This document shows positions 1 to 11,644 of a DNA stretch of 64,000 bases, one piece after another (within the stretch, counting starts at the first letter, position 1; each line of letters starts with the position of its first letter). Both the position numbers and the translations under genes were made by a program. The notes under the pieces are model-generated. The model was not told where the DNA came from. It made no database searches and saw only the letters and a list, made by a program, of their open reading frames with translations. Source of the stretch: Parelaphostrongylus tenuis (Eukaryota; Nematoda; Chromadorea; Rhabditida; Metastrongylidae); assembly GCA_019055375.1 (NCBI GenBank), contig JAHQIW010000392.1, positions 1 through 64,000 of the forward strand, in the 5' to 3' direction.

Positions 1-2260
1 ATTAGCTACACCAAGGTTTGTTGAAAGACGGAGTTCAAGATTGTCTTCTTTCATGCTTTTTCAGTTGAAATTTCAGAAGGTAGAATCTAGAGCAGGTCAC
101 TTAGAGCTGGACTTAAAGCGCTTGTGACGTGGGTTGTGGAATCCGTATCATGGAGAGATATGGAGTGATGGTTCCATGTTTTGTCGTCAGAGTGGACGCT
201 AATGATGAAACACGGTAGAAGAGACTTTTAAAGCTAATCATATTTAAAACATGCCAGCATAATCACAAAAAAATATACTGTTCGTCAAAAAATGGTACTG
301 CACATTACACGGGATTCCTTATCATCGACAATTCTTAAGAATTCTTTGATTGTTAATGTACTTCAAGAGTTCAGACTTTTATAAAATTGTAGAAGAGACT
401 TTGTCGCATTTTCTTATAAGCGATATGATAGAGCAAGATTGGTGACTATAGTGGAAGAAAACCTATTTTTTGGGCTAATTTGGGCTTTTTTATAAGATTT
501 AAAAGTATTTTTACACTGGAAAACTGGGGTTGGAATCGTGAGAGGGTCATTATGTATTTCCTTCCTGTTAGGGTTCACAAGTGGCGTATAGTGTAAATTA
601 ACATAATACGGTCGGCGTACTGTAGAAACTTAGATGAACTGAATTGCCGCAACATTCATTTTTCACTTACGAACCGAGAAGGAGTAGTGAACAGCCCCAA
701 CACTAATCGTGCAAAATATATGAACGTGCAATGAATTGCGAAAGTTACAGAATAAGCGGCCAGCTGCAATTTCTTCAACATGGGAAAGTCAGAACAGCAT
801 ATTTGTTATAACCAACAATGAAGAGAGCGTCGAGAGTGTGAGGCGTAGTACTCCAGGAAAAACCGTCTCCGGTATTGCAGATTAAGATATCGGTGGTGCC
901 CGTTTCATCGTAATCTTGTCTGCTGTTGATCAAGCAAGTTAGCACAAGTCCATGGTTCTGTTTAACAAATTTTAAGCCGATATTCAAAGAGAAATGAGAG
1001 CTGTAAGGGTGAAGGAAGCGAATGAACCTTGGAAGCAAAAGGTAATCCGAAGCCAGTGTACTCACAACGCGCTAAACAAACGATAGTTAGGAATAAAAGT
1101 AGACTCTCTACTATTTGGCAAGAGTTCTACAAAAGTGTCGGTTAAGCCTACAGGCAATGCATCAGCCTTGTTATTACATGAGCTGGTTTGAGGCAGAACT
1201 TTTTTTAATTCCCACATCATTCTTGTCTGTAGTAACTAACCCGATCGAGACGACAGTAATTATCGCTGTGTGCAGTGGGAATTGCCGAGCGATGCTCAGT
1301 TTTCGTGATTTGATTCGGATTTCTTCTCCGTTTCCGGAAAAGTCCTGATTTTCCCGCTTTACTTTGATATATCACAATATACTCGAAACGCTCACATGCT
1401 CTTAGAGAACATATAGCTTATATGTGTGAAAAAAGTTAGTTGGCTACGCAGTCAGAATGTTTTTAACACTCAGAATTGTAATAAGTTGCACTGGTGATAT
1501 CACGATATGAATCTTTGAGTTTAATATATTTCTTACATGCAATACACAAAAGTCATCACAGCGGTCGGAAATTAGAAAATGATGAATAGCTGGTCAAAAA
1601 CTACGAGTTCTACTTTCTCAGCATCTCTATTAGCTTAGATTATTAAAGTTTTACAGGTGTTCAGTCTATATAAAGATATAGGACAGATGTTTTTCTATCG
1701 TTCTATGAGTATTCATTTTTTATACACCCACTTATACTTTAATGTGAAAATTGCTCCGCGTTGCAATCTTTACCACTGAACTTCCTTTTTAATTTTGCTT
1801 GTTTTGCGTATTTTTTAGTCGAATGCCTTCAACGCAATTTTTTGCACATTTCTCGAATTTCAACCTTCAAAAATAACTTTAATGTGACCATGTGTAGGTG
1901 GATGTTTTCGTTCACCACAGAGCCTCAGACCCGGTCCGCCTTCTCCTTCATTTCTACCGCTTAGACACAAGGAATTCGTTGATTTCTGGAAAAAATTATA
2001 GCTTTTCATGCGATAAAGTCAAATATTCCTGCACTGCAGAAAAAATTTGTGTCAAAAGCCTTGGGCGTATTTGAGAAAATTAGTGAGTATTCTATTGTCG
2101 TCTGTTTAGTGATGGCACTCGCTAGTTATCCTCATTGAAGAATGGCCTTCACAAGTAATGGACTAAGGTGATTGCGAGTCAATTTAACCAGCCCAGACTT
2201 CGAGGAAAGAGACCTTCGAACTTACAGTCAATATTAAGCCGTATTATGCCAAATAAGGAT
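1..2260. other. No recognisable feature
   Basis: This AT-rich stretch holds only short open frames (up to 96 codons) with no recognisable domain, no convincing pair of splice signals and no clear match to the repeat families seen elsewhere in the window. It is probably intergenic or decayed repeat sequence. Confidence 0.6.
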
Positions 2261-2468
2261 CACATGTGGCGCAGTGGTGAAAGTTGCTCTGTGACTCACA
2301 AAATGTCGATAGTTCGATCTCGAGCATACTGTTTACCGAGCCATTCACCCCTCGTGGGTCGGTAAATTGATATCAGACTGTTCTCAGATATTGTAGGAGG
2401 ATAAGTACACTGACTCGATACAGCAGGAGGCCACCGCGAGTCATTGTAAAGGCCGAACATGCAATATG
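2261..2468 (+). repeat. tRNA-derived SINE, family S1, 3'-truncated
   Basis: The copy opens with a tRNA-like box A (TGTGGCGCAGTGGT) and a box B-like GTTCGATCTC about 40 bases later, then the S1 body segments GGTCGGTAAATTG, GGAGGATAAG and CCACCGCGAGTCATTG. The last third and the TTTATCC tail found in the full copy at 33,311 are missing. Internal Pol III promoter boxes are how such elements are normally transcribed. Divergence and truncation suggest an old, inactive copy. Confidence 0.75.
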
Positions 2469-5143
2469 TTGATTCAAAAAATGTCGTTTTCCTATTGGAA
2501 AATACGCAATGCCAGAAGCATGGGCGTTCATCTTATGAAGAATACCTACAGAAATCTCCTGGGCAATCTGTCACTTTTTCGTGATGATGATGTGTTTCGA
2601 CCATCTAAATTTCACCATTATAACTGACAACAAAACTCGCTGCGATGTTCAAAAAACAAGCCAACTGCCCCGAAAGCGCTGCTTATTTTCCTCCTGATTG
2701 ATCATTGGAAAAGCAGGAGCTAGCACTTGTTGATTTTCAAAGTACAAAATCTACGCAGTGAAGGTAAATTTTTGGCCACTGCTAACGTGTGAGCAAAAAT
2801 GATTTCTTGTTAGCCAATGTTAATTGTACTGAAGCTGTAGCTTGGAGCCACTGTATTGAAGCTGCTGAATACTGAAAATTGTGAGTAGAAAATCCACCAT
2901 ACCTGTACGAAAATTTCGAAAATTTGGGTGAAGAAATTACACTGTCTTCAGAGGAGTACTTTATAAAATGACAAAAACGGTTTTTAATGAGGCCTACGTT
3001 AAAACATACTAATACTCCGTATAGAGAAGTCACTTCCAAAAGTCATACAGTAAAATACAAGAAAATGTGTTTTCGCAACACCCTCAATATCAATGAGAAA
3101 ATGTGACAAAAAAGAATTGATAATGCGTTGTTGTCCCAGTAGATCTTATAATGAAAACAAACATTGTTGCACGTTTTGTTTCTTAGAATACGGTTGCTGA
3201 GCTTTCCACAACAATGATCTACCTCTGTATAGCGATAAGGTTACCTTAGAATCAAAGTTGTACAGGTGCAAACAAAACCTGCTGTGTTCACTGTTCATGG
3301 AGGCATTCAAACAATAACGCGCTTTTTTTCCAGACAAAATAATTCCAACGCAAACTTATAAAGCAGGCAGGTTTAGACAGATTGCTACAATAATTGAAAT
3401 ACCATCGATGCTCCGAAGCACCAGCTAATTCTCCACCACTTATATGATCGTCTATATAGAGCACTCGAGCGCATATATGCCGTAACATGTTAAGGACCAA
3501 ATGCATGAATATTTATGCACTGGTGGCTGCACTCAGCCTTCTAGTATTCTATTTACCATTGATGCGCCGTAATGGAGATAAGAAGATTCTGATGGTAGAT
3601 TGAGGACTTATGGAAATATGATCTTGAAATGATGAATTATGACTAAGGAGACATTTACAGCGATCTTTTAGTATTACAAAGCAATCACGTGTTCCACAAT
3701 AGGATGTTTCAACGACAAGTTTTCCACGAATTTAATAAAAACACTTCGGTCTATCGTTCTGCAGATCTTAGCTCTTCAATGTCATCTCATATTACTAAAT
3801 AAACCTGCTATGAAGTCGAATACAGTGGTATTACCAAATTTACCGTCGCGCTAAACACTCTAAGTACTGGACGTAATCTTTTTTCGCTCTTCCAGTCTCT
3901 AAGACCATTCCAAAATTTGAATTTAATTCCAGATTACCAAGATATACTGAAGTCGATCATCAAACAATATTAAGAGATAGCTAAGCACAGACCCCAGCCG
4001 ATCGAAAATGAGCGCCAAGTGTAGAACGTATTTTCCGTTTGCCGTACATACAGAGAAAGAAGAAGGACGGTTACTTTAAAAATCAAGATCAGTATTAGAA
4101 TCACCATATTTCAAGCCATCGACTAAGAAATAAATTCTTATGGAAAATCGCTATATAGTGGGGTAGACCACGAATTACGAGTGCAAAGTATACTATATAC
4201 TTTGGAGAAAAAGCGTATTCTATTTGTCACTATAGTGCACCACTAAAACCTCCTTCAGAAACCAAACTCAGTGTAAGAATCGCAATTTTTCAACTATTGA
4301 AGAACAACTAACAGGTATTTGAAAAATCTATGCTCAACGAGAGAAACCACAGAAAGTCCATCGTAGCATAGTTGATATACTTGGGTTTGCAGAGTCAAAC
4401 ACAAAACCATTTCAGTACACAAATCAGCATGGGTCAGGAATATGGTCAATTTATTATCTGGACTACAACTAGAAGCCACAGAAATGTGATTGAGTTTAAT
4501 ACTGAGATCATGAAAAGTGGAATTTCTATCATTCGCTTCAGCTATATCGCGTTTATTCATTCGATTGTCATTTGAAAGCAATTACTACACTCTCACTTTG
4601 ATTGCTAATGGATTATCGTTTCATTATAATCAGTCATATCGCAGCCTTACCTGATAGAAAGACATAGTACATAAATAAATAATCACTGTAACGAGTTCAT
4701 CACACTAGTCAAGACTAGACAGCACAGTGTCGAATATCACACGAATGCTTGAGTATAATTTGTAGTAGTAGTAGTGGTATATCGACACGCCCACTTTGTC
4801 AGATGCTCCCGTACCACAGAAATGAAAGGGTCCCTTACACCGCAGCATTAGTAATACCCCCAAATTACGAATATGCAAATGGAGTGAAGTGAGTGAAACG
4901 TAGAGCTAAAAGTAGCAGAAGAAAACTTGTGAGAAAATTTACCTAATTCAGAACAAATGACACATATTGAGACGTAATGTAAATGTGAACATTACATGAA
5001 CTGAAATGTCGATCGACATTTGGAGTTTCATGAATATAGCTATCGCAGATGTACAGAAATGTTAGTATTTTACATAGTAGTAAGTGGAAATTCAAACAAA
5101 TCAAGTACTAAAAATGCAGCGTATCCACACGCGGAGTGGTCTT
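2469..5143. other. No recognisable feature
   Basis: AT-rich sequence with open frames under 100 codons on both strands, none with a recognisable motif. I see no long inverted repeat, tandem repeat or SINE head in it. Confidence 0.5.
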
Positions 5144-5548
5144 TCAACTATTTATCATTTCGCAACATTCTACTGTTAGTATTTCTTGTTTGACTCTTTC
5201 ATTTTCTCTTGATACCCAGCATTTCCATTTTTTAATCATGAGCGGACCTTTCTCAGTTGGTGCTTTCTTGTTCGCCGCCTTGCCAATGAATGTACAACTT
5301 GACACTGCCATTGCAGAAGGAGCAGAAGCGAAAGCGCCCGTTGAGCCTAGAATAAGGAAGATTTGGATCGAAAGAAAAAAAGGCGAAGAAAAGATTTCAT
5401 GAACCAGTGCAAGTTGGCTTTCCTTTGAAGGATTTTCTCGCGTCGACAAAGCATTGCCATAGCTCTCCTGTGTCTTTTTTGAGATATTAAATGGAATGAG
5501 ATCATTGTTGTCAAACGTATAAAAGTCAGGCGAATCATCACTGAGCAA
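5144..5548 (-). CDS. Unidentified 134-codon open frame, possible exon
   Basis: The frame encodes a Ser/Lys-rich N-terminal half followed by one hydrophobic segment at about residues 54-80 (FFLSIQIFLILGS within it) and a basic tail ending in a Cys pair. Just upstream of the ATG on the minus strand a TTTGCTCAG sequence could serve as a 3' splice site, so this could be an internal or terminal exon rather than a complete gene. I recognise no family. An open frame of this length is expected a few times by chance in 64 kb of six-frame sequence, so the call is weak. No partner exons were found. Confidence 0.15.
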   Translation of the reverse strand: MLSDDSPDFYTFDNNDLIPFNISKKTQESYGNALSTRENPSKESQLALVHEIFSSPFFLSIQIFLILGSTGAFASAPSAMAVSSCTFIGKAANKKAPTEKGPLMIKKWKCWVSRENERVKQEILTVECCEMINS

Positions 5549-6078
5549 AGTTCGCTAAAGACGTTGAATATAATGTAACCGAAGTTGTTCGTTGCTATGT
5601 TAAAATCTAATATTCAGTAATAGAAATACTCACATGATGTTTACTCTCTATGTGGGCAAGTTCCTCAAGTGTGCACCTTCCAAAATTGGTTACACTACAC
5701 GATAAAATCTATGTATCTTGCAGAGTGAAGAACTGTAAACTAGAGAAATTTTTAAGCCAAAAAGTCATTTTTATGAGATTCAAAAAACGAAAGTTATTAC
5801 GAATACTGTTTGATGATGGTCGAGAGCATAGAGGGAAGAGTGAGGACACATCCTTAGAAGTTCTTCGACGCCCAGCAAAAACTTTCCCATGTTCACAGCA
5901 AGGTTCGAACATAATTCTTGTATTAAAATTGCCGACTACTAAATCCCAAACACATCTGGAAGGTACTTAGCTTCATTTACTATTCGCGCTGTTGGTGTGA
6001 GCGGTTGAAAAACGTTTAGCTAGAACAACTCTGCTCAGTAACAGCTCATTCGTCTCATTCGTTCAAATTATAAAATCT

Positions 6079-6092
6079 CCCCCCCCCCCCCC
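6079..6092. repeat. Run of 14 C
   Basis: A homopolymer of 14 C in AT-rich DNA, a probable length-variable and error-prone position in assemblies. Confidence 0.95.
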
Positions 6093-6224
6093 AATTGGAA
6101 AAATCAGAAAAATAGAACCTCAAAGAAACAAAATGAATATCCCTGCTCCTACTGATTGTTTCTCGGATTGCGACGTTTAGAACAGGTCTTGTTTCACCAT
6201 AGGCCGAAAGTGCACAGGGGAAGC

Positions 6225-6470
6225 CGTGGCGGAGTGATTGTAATGGTGGTCACGACGCATAAAGCCGAGCTCCACCACCCCGCCCCACTTCTCTCCGGCA
6301 GTCAACAACAACGTCCTATGGAACGCCACAACAAGGCTTTCCTCGAGACTGCAAGGAGACTCGCTCATCCAACATTCTACGTCGTTTGAGAAGAAGGCGA
6401 AGAACGAACCGTATGTTAGAAGTACTGGGATGCGCACAATAAAAAATATAATGACGGGACGTGTAAATAA
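6225..6470 (+). repeat. R3 repeat, plus-strand copy with degenerate coding tail
   Basis: Aligns by eye with 58,530-58,775 (shared CTCTCCGGCAGTCAACAACA, GCAAGGAGACTCGCTCA, GTACTGGGAT.CGCACA) and with the minus-strand copy at 37,700-37,900. All three encode a related peptide around ARRxAxPxFYxV followed by an acidic stretch; two of them end at a KYWDxH-like motif. This resembles the C-terminal end of a non-LTR retrotransposon ORF, where a W-x-PH ending is common, but the assignment is tentative. The frame is broken by a stop after FYVV. Confidence 0.6.
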
Positions 6471-6850
6471 ATAAATAATAAATAACGACAAGGAATAAGC
6501 GCACTCATATTGACATTTGATGACGAACCACCTGACGACGATGACCGAATATGAGCTCTCTGAGAGTTGTTTGAGAGGCTTCAAAACAATAAAAAGCAAG
6601 CTACTTAAGAATCACTAGGCACTCCAAAGACATTGATAGATGGAGAGAAGGCTTGATAAAAGAGTAAGGAACGAAATAAACTAATGGTTTCAAAAACAGA
6701 GCCTTCCACCTCATTTGCACATCAAAAATATCCATTTAATATATCTATCGTTTTGAATGCTTTTTTTTAGACTACACTTAAACTTCAATATGACTGGCAA
6801 TAATTTTTTGATTCTTCCATTAGATCTGATATGGGGCACCTGTACAGCCT

Positions 6851-6999
6851 AAGACACGTGTTTCGGTCTTGGCAGCCTCGTCAGTTCGCCAGGGCCTTCG
6901 ACTTCTTGGCCAATCCTCTCGGGGCAAACCCAAACTAAACTGGCGAAAGACGAAGGGCCTGCCAAACTGACAAGGCTGCCAAAACCGAAGCACGTGTAC
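6851..6999. repeat. F4 hairpin, about 48-bp inverted arms
   Basis: The arms 6,852-6,900 and 6,949-6,998 are reverse complements at roughly 85% identity and begin with ACACGTGTTTCGGTCTT on the outer side. Related arms form the core of the larger foldback element at 18,543-19,428 and occur singly at about 21,982-22,025. Confidence 0.75.
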
Positions 7000-7489
7000 T
7001 GGACTGTGCAAGTGTCCATGACAGGCCACATGAATAGCTTAAAATATACTTGTCAAGCATATCCATCTATTGTTCGGGTTATGATAGATGAAAGGTAGAG
7101 TCAACGCTGTGGTTTGATCTAAAGTGATCTCTCAAGCCTTTTGTTATTCAGTTTTCACAAAGATATGACTGTGATGACAGCCTGGTGGTTTGCAATCAAA
7201 GTATCACACCACGATCCTCTGAATTCGAAAAAATGTTGGTGCACCAGAGAAGTACTACTACAACGATTAAGTTGTCAGTCAAACACACAAACTGCGCACA
7301 TATGCACTATTGGCTTGATGGAAAGGCGTAATATTTCTTCACGAAATTGTTCAATGGCATTTTACAAAGCTATTAGAAGGATAAGGCACTCAGCGGAAAT
7401 CGATTTTGAGGGATGTGCCAGGTATTTGACTTAACTAAGCATGCTTGGAGGTGAGTGATTGCATTTGCAACCTTAAGAATAACTCTTGA

Positions 7490-7683
7490 TGGCCTACCAT
7501 TGTGTCGAATTAGAGCTACCATAGTCTCAAAAAAGTCGGTGCAGCAATCCTCTCAAACAAGTCTGGTAGGAAATTTCCCATTATGGAGAGATGTAAGGCT
7601 TTGTGAGCCTTGAGCGCGAGGTCCACTCGAAGACCGTATCAGAGGTTGCAAGACACCTCTAACCACTTGCGTTGCACGTGTCT
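7490..7683 (-). repeat. tRNA-derived SINE, family S1, decayed
   Basis: On the minus strand the order of S1 landmarks is preserved: the box A region (read on plus as CACCTCTAACCACTTGCG), a box B-like segment (GAGCGCGAGGTC), then the body with the TCTCAAACAAGTCTG block. The 3' third is lost. Confidence 0.65.
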
Positions 7684-8054
7684 CTCTCTGCAAAGCTATG
7701 GCTGAGTTAGTTGATCAAATCGATCTACGAGACTAGGCATTATATAGCTGGCCCCAACGACCTCTCCTCAACCGACCAATATTTAAACCAACAAAATGTA
7801 ATAATTTTAAAGAAAAAACTCGCTTATGAGAACTTGAGATCTGTCTTTTGAAACCAGCCCTTATTTATAACTTAGCCCACTACGATGTGATATCATAAAT
7901 CGCAGTAGCTTCCAATAATCACTGAATGATCATAAAATGAATATGAAGGGCAAAGCTCGTAGCCTTCATCAAGTCCCGAGGGATACGCCATGAATTGTCT
8001 TCAACTAACATCGTTTTAGGCGACTGAATATCTCGTCTATACAAATGCCCTTTT

Positions 8055-8232
8055 GGTCTACCTATGCATCAAGTCGGTGCTTCTATCCTAACATACAAGT
8101 CTGATACCAGTCCACCGACCTCGACCGGATGGAAAACTCGGTGAGCTTTGAGCGTGAGATCAAACTATCGACAATTGGTTGGTTGAGCAGGTGTGTGTCG
8201 CACCTCTGACCACTGCGCCACACGCTCTCGAT
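8055..8232 (-). repeat. tRNA-derived SINE, family S1, decayed
   Basis: The S1 head is seen on plus as CACCTCTGACCACTGCGCC, with GAGCGTGAGATC (box B side), CACCGACCTCG and TACAAGTCTGATACCAG from the body. It lies in the same orientation as the copy 370 bp upstream. Confidence 0.7.
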
Positions 8233-9479
8233 CACACAATAGTATCACAAAGATTCGATCACATGTAGTTCCAACAACCATATTTTTCCTTTCAAACAAA
8301 AATATTTAGGAGGTAATAGACAAGAGTGAAAAAGCTAACTTTTTCTTATACATGCACATGGCGATGCACTTTTCCAATCGACAAGCTCGGTATGCAAACA
8401 TCGTAGTTACAAAGATCTTAGATTGTTGTCAGAAAGAAAAAATTTGAAAAATTAATAATAGATTTACAGTGCTCTAATTTCGAAAGTATTTCACTGTAGA
8501 CTTGGCACACAAACTCAAAATAGGATCGTTAGATTGCGGGTTTATCTAACTAATTCCTCAAGCAATTGCCAGATATCCACGAATTGAAAATTTTTCAACC
8601 AGCTGACAACCACAAGCTTACTTCATACTGTTTGACTGTTAGAAAAGACGTGTATTACTGAAAAAAATGAATCAATTACAAGCATACGTTTGCTCTATCA
8701 GTCCAGTTGCATAAGCCAAGTGAAAGCTCGATAATTTTGAGATTAAAAACACAAAACAGACTCATTGCGATAAAAAACTGGACTCAATCAGCCATAATCA
8801 CTGATAGAAATGTTGTTTATCAATTTCTTATGGTTATTCCTGATTATAAGGAAACAAATCAAAAGCCGACCTTATTTGCTGAAAAAGAAGTTTTCATGGG
8901 AGTGCTGCTAATAATCAGTCGAGAGCTTAGACTTCTGACCAGAGCCCACATGGTCGGTGTTTCAAAACACATCTTTATAGCGCTGTAAGATTCATACAAA
9001 GCTGTGTCTCAGATGCGCATATTTTTTGCCTGACACAACTCTTTCTCTGGACTATTAGTAATTGCCCGATAGCGCAATCGTTGAATCTATCTTAACACGA
9101 TGTAAGCACAATGTTGGAATCAGAATCGATTACGCTATCAAATCTTACTAGTGGCCCAAAGAATGAGCGCTATCCAGCGAGAAATATGCACGTCTGCCAC
9201 GCAGGAAATCTCCTCTGTGACAACAACAAGAAAAGACTTTTTCGATAACCGGCGACGTGGGGCTATGGCCCGACGTCTTAGCTTTCAAATGGTTACTAAC
9301 ATTTTTATGAAAGGTCTCTCTCTAACAAATGTGATGGGTTATTCACTTGTCATCTTATATCATGAAGAATCTTTCATTTCTCTATCTGTCTAATTCATTT
9401 CGCAGTTTTTGGTCGCTTTCTGGTAGATGGAAACAACTCTTCAAACGGCCCCTCTCGATGGACAAGAACTTTTCGTAAA

Positions 9480-9766
9480 AGTGTTTGCAATCATTCGAAG
9501 GCTGAAATCTCGGGGAACTGTTGCACATTCTCGTCTTATAAAAAACCTTTCTGCACCGCTGTAGCATACAAAATTAATTTGTGTTCTGCACCATCCGCGC
9601 TTTTACTATTACTTCCCTGGAGGGGAGAGCTGTGTCCTATGTGGAATGCGCGTGTGTAAAACACAGAGCCTTTCCTTTTGCCACAGAGTTGTAAAACGCG
9701 TTTTGGAAGACGAGCATGTACAACAGTACCTTGAGATTTAAGCTTTCGAACGATTACCAACACTCC
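9480..9766. repeat. F3 foldback element
   Basis: Left arm about 9,487-9,590 and right arm about 9,655-9,766 are reverse complements with indels. Shared blocks are ATTCGAAGGCTGAAATCTC, CTGTTGCACATTCTCGTCTT and the GCTGTAGCAT region. The spacer is about 60 bp. The same arm sequence recurs at 15,975-16,610, 25,373-25,985 and 46,425-46,600, which makes it a dispersed family rather than a chance hairpin. No transposase is encoded. Confidence 0.7.
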
Positions 9767-9911
9767 CTTGATACAGTGAAAAGGTTCGTTTCCTCATTTG
9801 CTCCTGTCTAACAAAAAACTACCCAATTTTTCACTATGAGAGTACCAGTATTTCCGGCATGCATTTATTTCTTCATTTTTTTTCACGACGCTGTAGAAGA
9901 CGCCTAAGCAG

Positions 9912-10022
9912 GTCCCGAAGGTGCCGATCGAGCGAGCAGCCGACGATCACGGCGCAGATCATTCCGCAGGGGTCAAGAATAAGGAGAAGTCGGTAGCGCC
10001 GCAGTCGCAGAGTCGGCCGCAA
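9912..10022 (+). CDS. Candidate internal exon, unidentified protein
   Basis: A GC-rich island in AT-rich surroundings, open in one frame with coding-like composition. It is preceded by a CCTAAGCAG acceptor-like sequence and followed by GTGCGT as a possible 5' splice site. The 111-bp segment would be 37 codons, phase 0 at both ends, and encodes a hydrophilic peptide rich in Ala, Asp, Ser, Gln and Lys with no domain I recognise. The polypyrimidine tract upstream is interrupted and no neighbouring exon is visible, so the call rests on composition and splice-like ends only. Confidence 0.27.
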
Positions 10023-11057
10023 GTGCGTGTTAGAATCTGCATCTACACTTACAAAGTACCATGTAGATGCCTTAGTAGAATCTCAGATGCAATGCTCTTT
10101 TACTGAATAGCCCTTTGTAAAACCCCTCAGCGCGTTTGTGCTTTCTTGTCCCTGTCTGTTGATTAGATAAGATCGATTTCAATTTTAGAGTCGCTTGCAG
10201 AAGTCGAAGGAAACGTACACTTATTAAGCGAACGAACTAGGCCAATTTACGAAGGATCGACATCCGTCATTCACATCAAGGACTGAATGGGACGATCAAA
10301 TGTCAAGTCATACTAACCTCCTACTCATCAGACTAATAAAGTTTTATCTGAATTGTTTGCTCAAAGTATCGGAGTATAAACAAGAATTTTGCAAGTAGCA
10401 ATCATTAGTTAACAGTATATCAACATTTGTACAACCGAGGAAAATTCTAAATTCATGTGGAATGATTTATTACAGTCAGAGATAGAAATTCACGATAAGC
10501 GTAAAGAATATAGAATATTATTTAATAAGTATCAAATATGTACGTGTGGGTCACGTTTATACACGTACTAGATTTAAGCAGTCCTCATAAATAGATCATA
10601 TGAATTTTTATGAAATTCCATTCGCTTCGCCATCGAACCAGCGACATCCATTGAGGTGGTTATCGGGCGACAGTATGACTGCCACACAAACGAGGACTTG
10701 TGTTAATTTGAAGGTGATAAATAATGTTCAAACGTGCGCTACTTGTACGTCCAGGATAGCAGGGTTGAACACTTAGGACGTTAAAGTAGAAGTCTGCTAT
10801 CCTTTGTAAACTAGCGGAAATCTTTTCGCTTTTTGCGCGTGTGTTATCAAGAATGGCAGCGATTTCTGGGGCTAGTAGCACTTTTCATGATTTCTTCACA
10901 CACGTGTAATTCCACTTGCTAAGCATTGACTCATCTTCCCTTTCCGCTGCTTTTTCTACAGGGTGTATTCTAGTGACAAGACAGTTTTTACGTAAGATTG
11001 CGCCAGAGTAATAAACACTGAAATCAACCAGAGGCGATAGAAAAATGCATGAATTTG
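10023..11057. other. No recognisable feature
   Basis: AT-rich sequence without a supported gene. A 73-codon minus-strand frame at 10,660-10,881 shows no motif. Confidence 0.5.
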
Positions 11058-11356
11058 CTATCGGTCAGTTGCGCATTTTCGCGGTCGTTTTGGTATACAA
11101 TTTGCCTATTTCTGCCCTGAAATAGAGCTATCTTGAAAACACCGCTCGCTACTTATGCGCGAGCGATGCATAGGGGAAGATGTTAGAGAAGCGGAGCGTG
11201 AAAATAATGGAGCTATCTGCGGACGTCTAAAGCGCGACTGATCCTCCAGACTGTTCCCTCCAGCTTTGAACTTCGCGAACTACTTCGTAGCCATCCTTAC
11301 CGCATCACTGCCTCAAGCTCCATTAATTTTGCGCGCCTTTTCACTGACATCTTCCA
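11058..11356. repeat. F2 foldback element, right arm truncated
   Basis: The left arm (AGTTGCGCATTTTCGCGG onward to about 11,213) and central spacer (TCCTCCAGACTGTTCCC to CTCAAGCTCCATTAAT) align with the complete F2 copy at 26,104-26,535. The right arm stops about 25 bases in. The next recognised element is the mariner about 290 bp downstream. Confidence 0.65.
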
Positions 11357-11644
11357 TGAAACGGAGACCAATGGGTTGGGAAAGTTTTCGCGATGACGCG
11401 CATTGCATTTGAAATACATTTTTATTTTGAATGTTACAGAGCTGCAAGGAAAGCTTTTGAAAGAATGCATTATTGAAATCTCTAATCTACTTCTATCACG
11501 GCATCTTACTGTGCTTTGAAAAACATTGTTGCGATAGAGAATTTGCGCAACGAAAGAAGTTCCCGAAATATATCGATGAATTCGGACTGTCTTCTTGAAA
11601 AATCATAAAAAGCATATATCTATTATCGATATATCCAAAAGTGA

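Noticed and set aside
6177..6599. 140-codon minus-strand frame
   Set aside because: Antisense to the R3 repeat; hydrophobic content is a by-product of composition.
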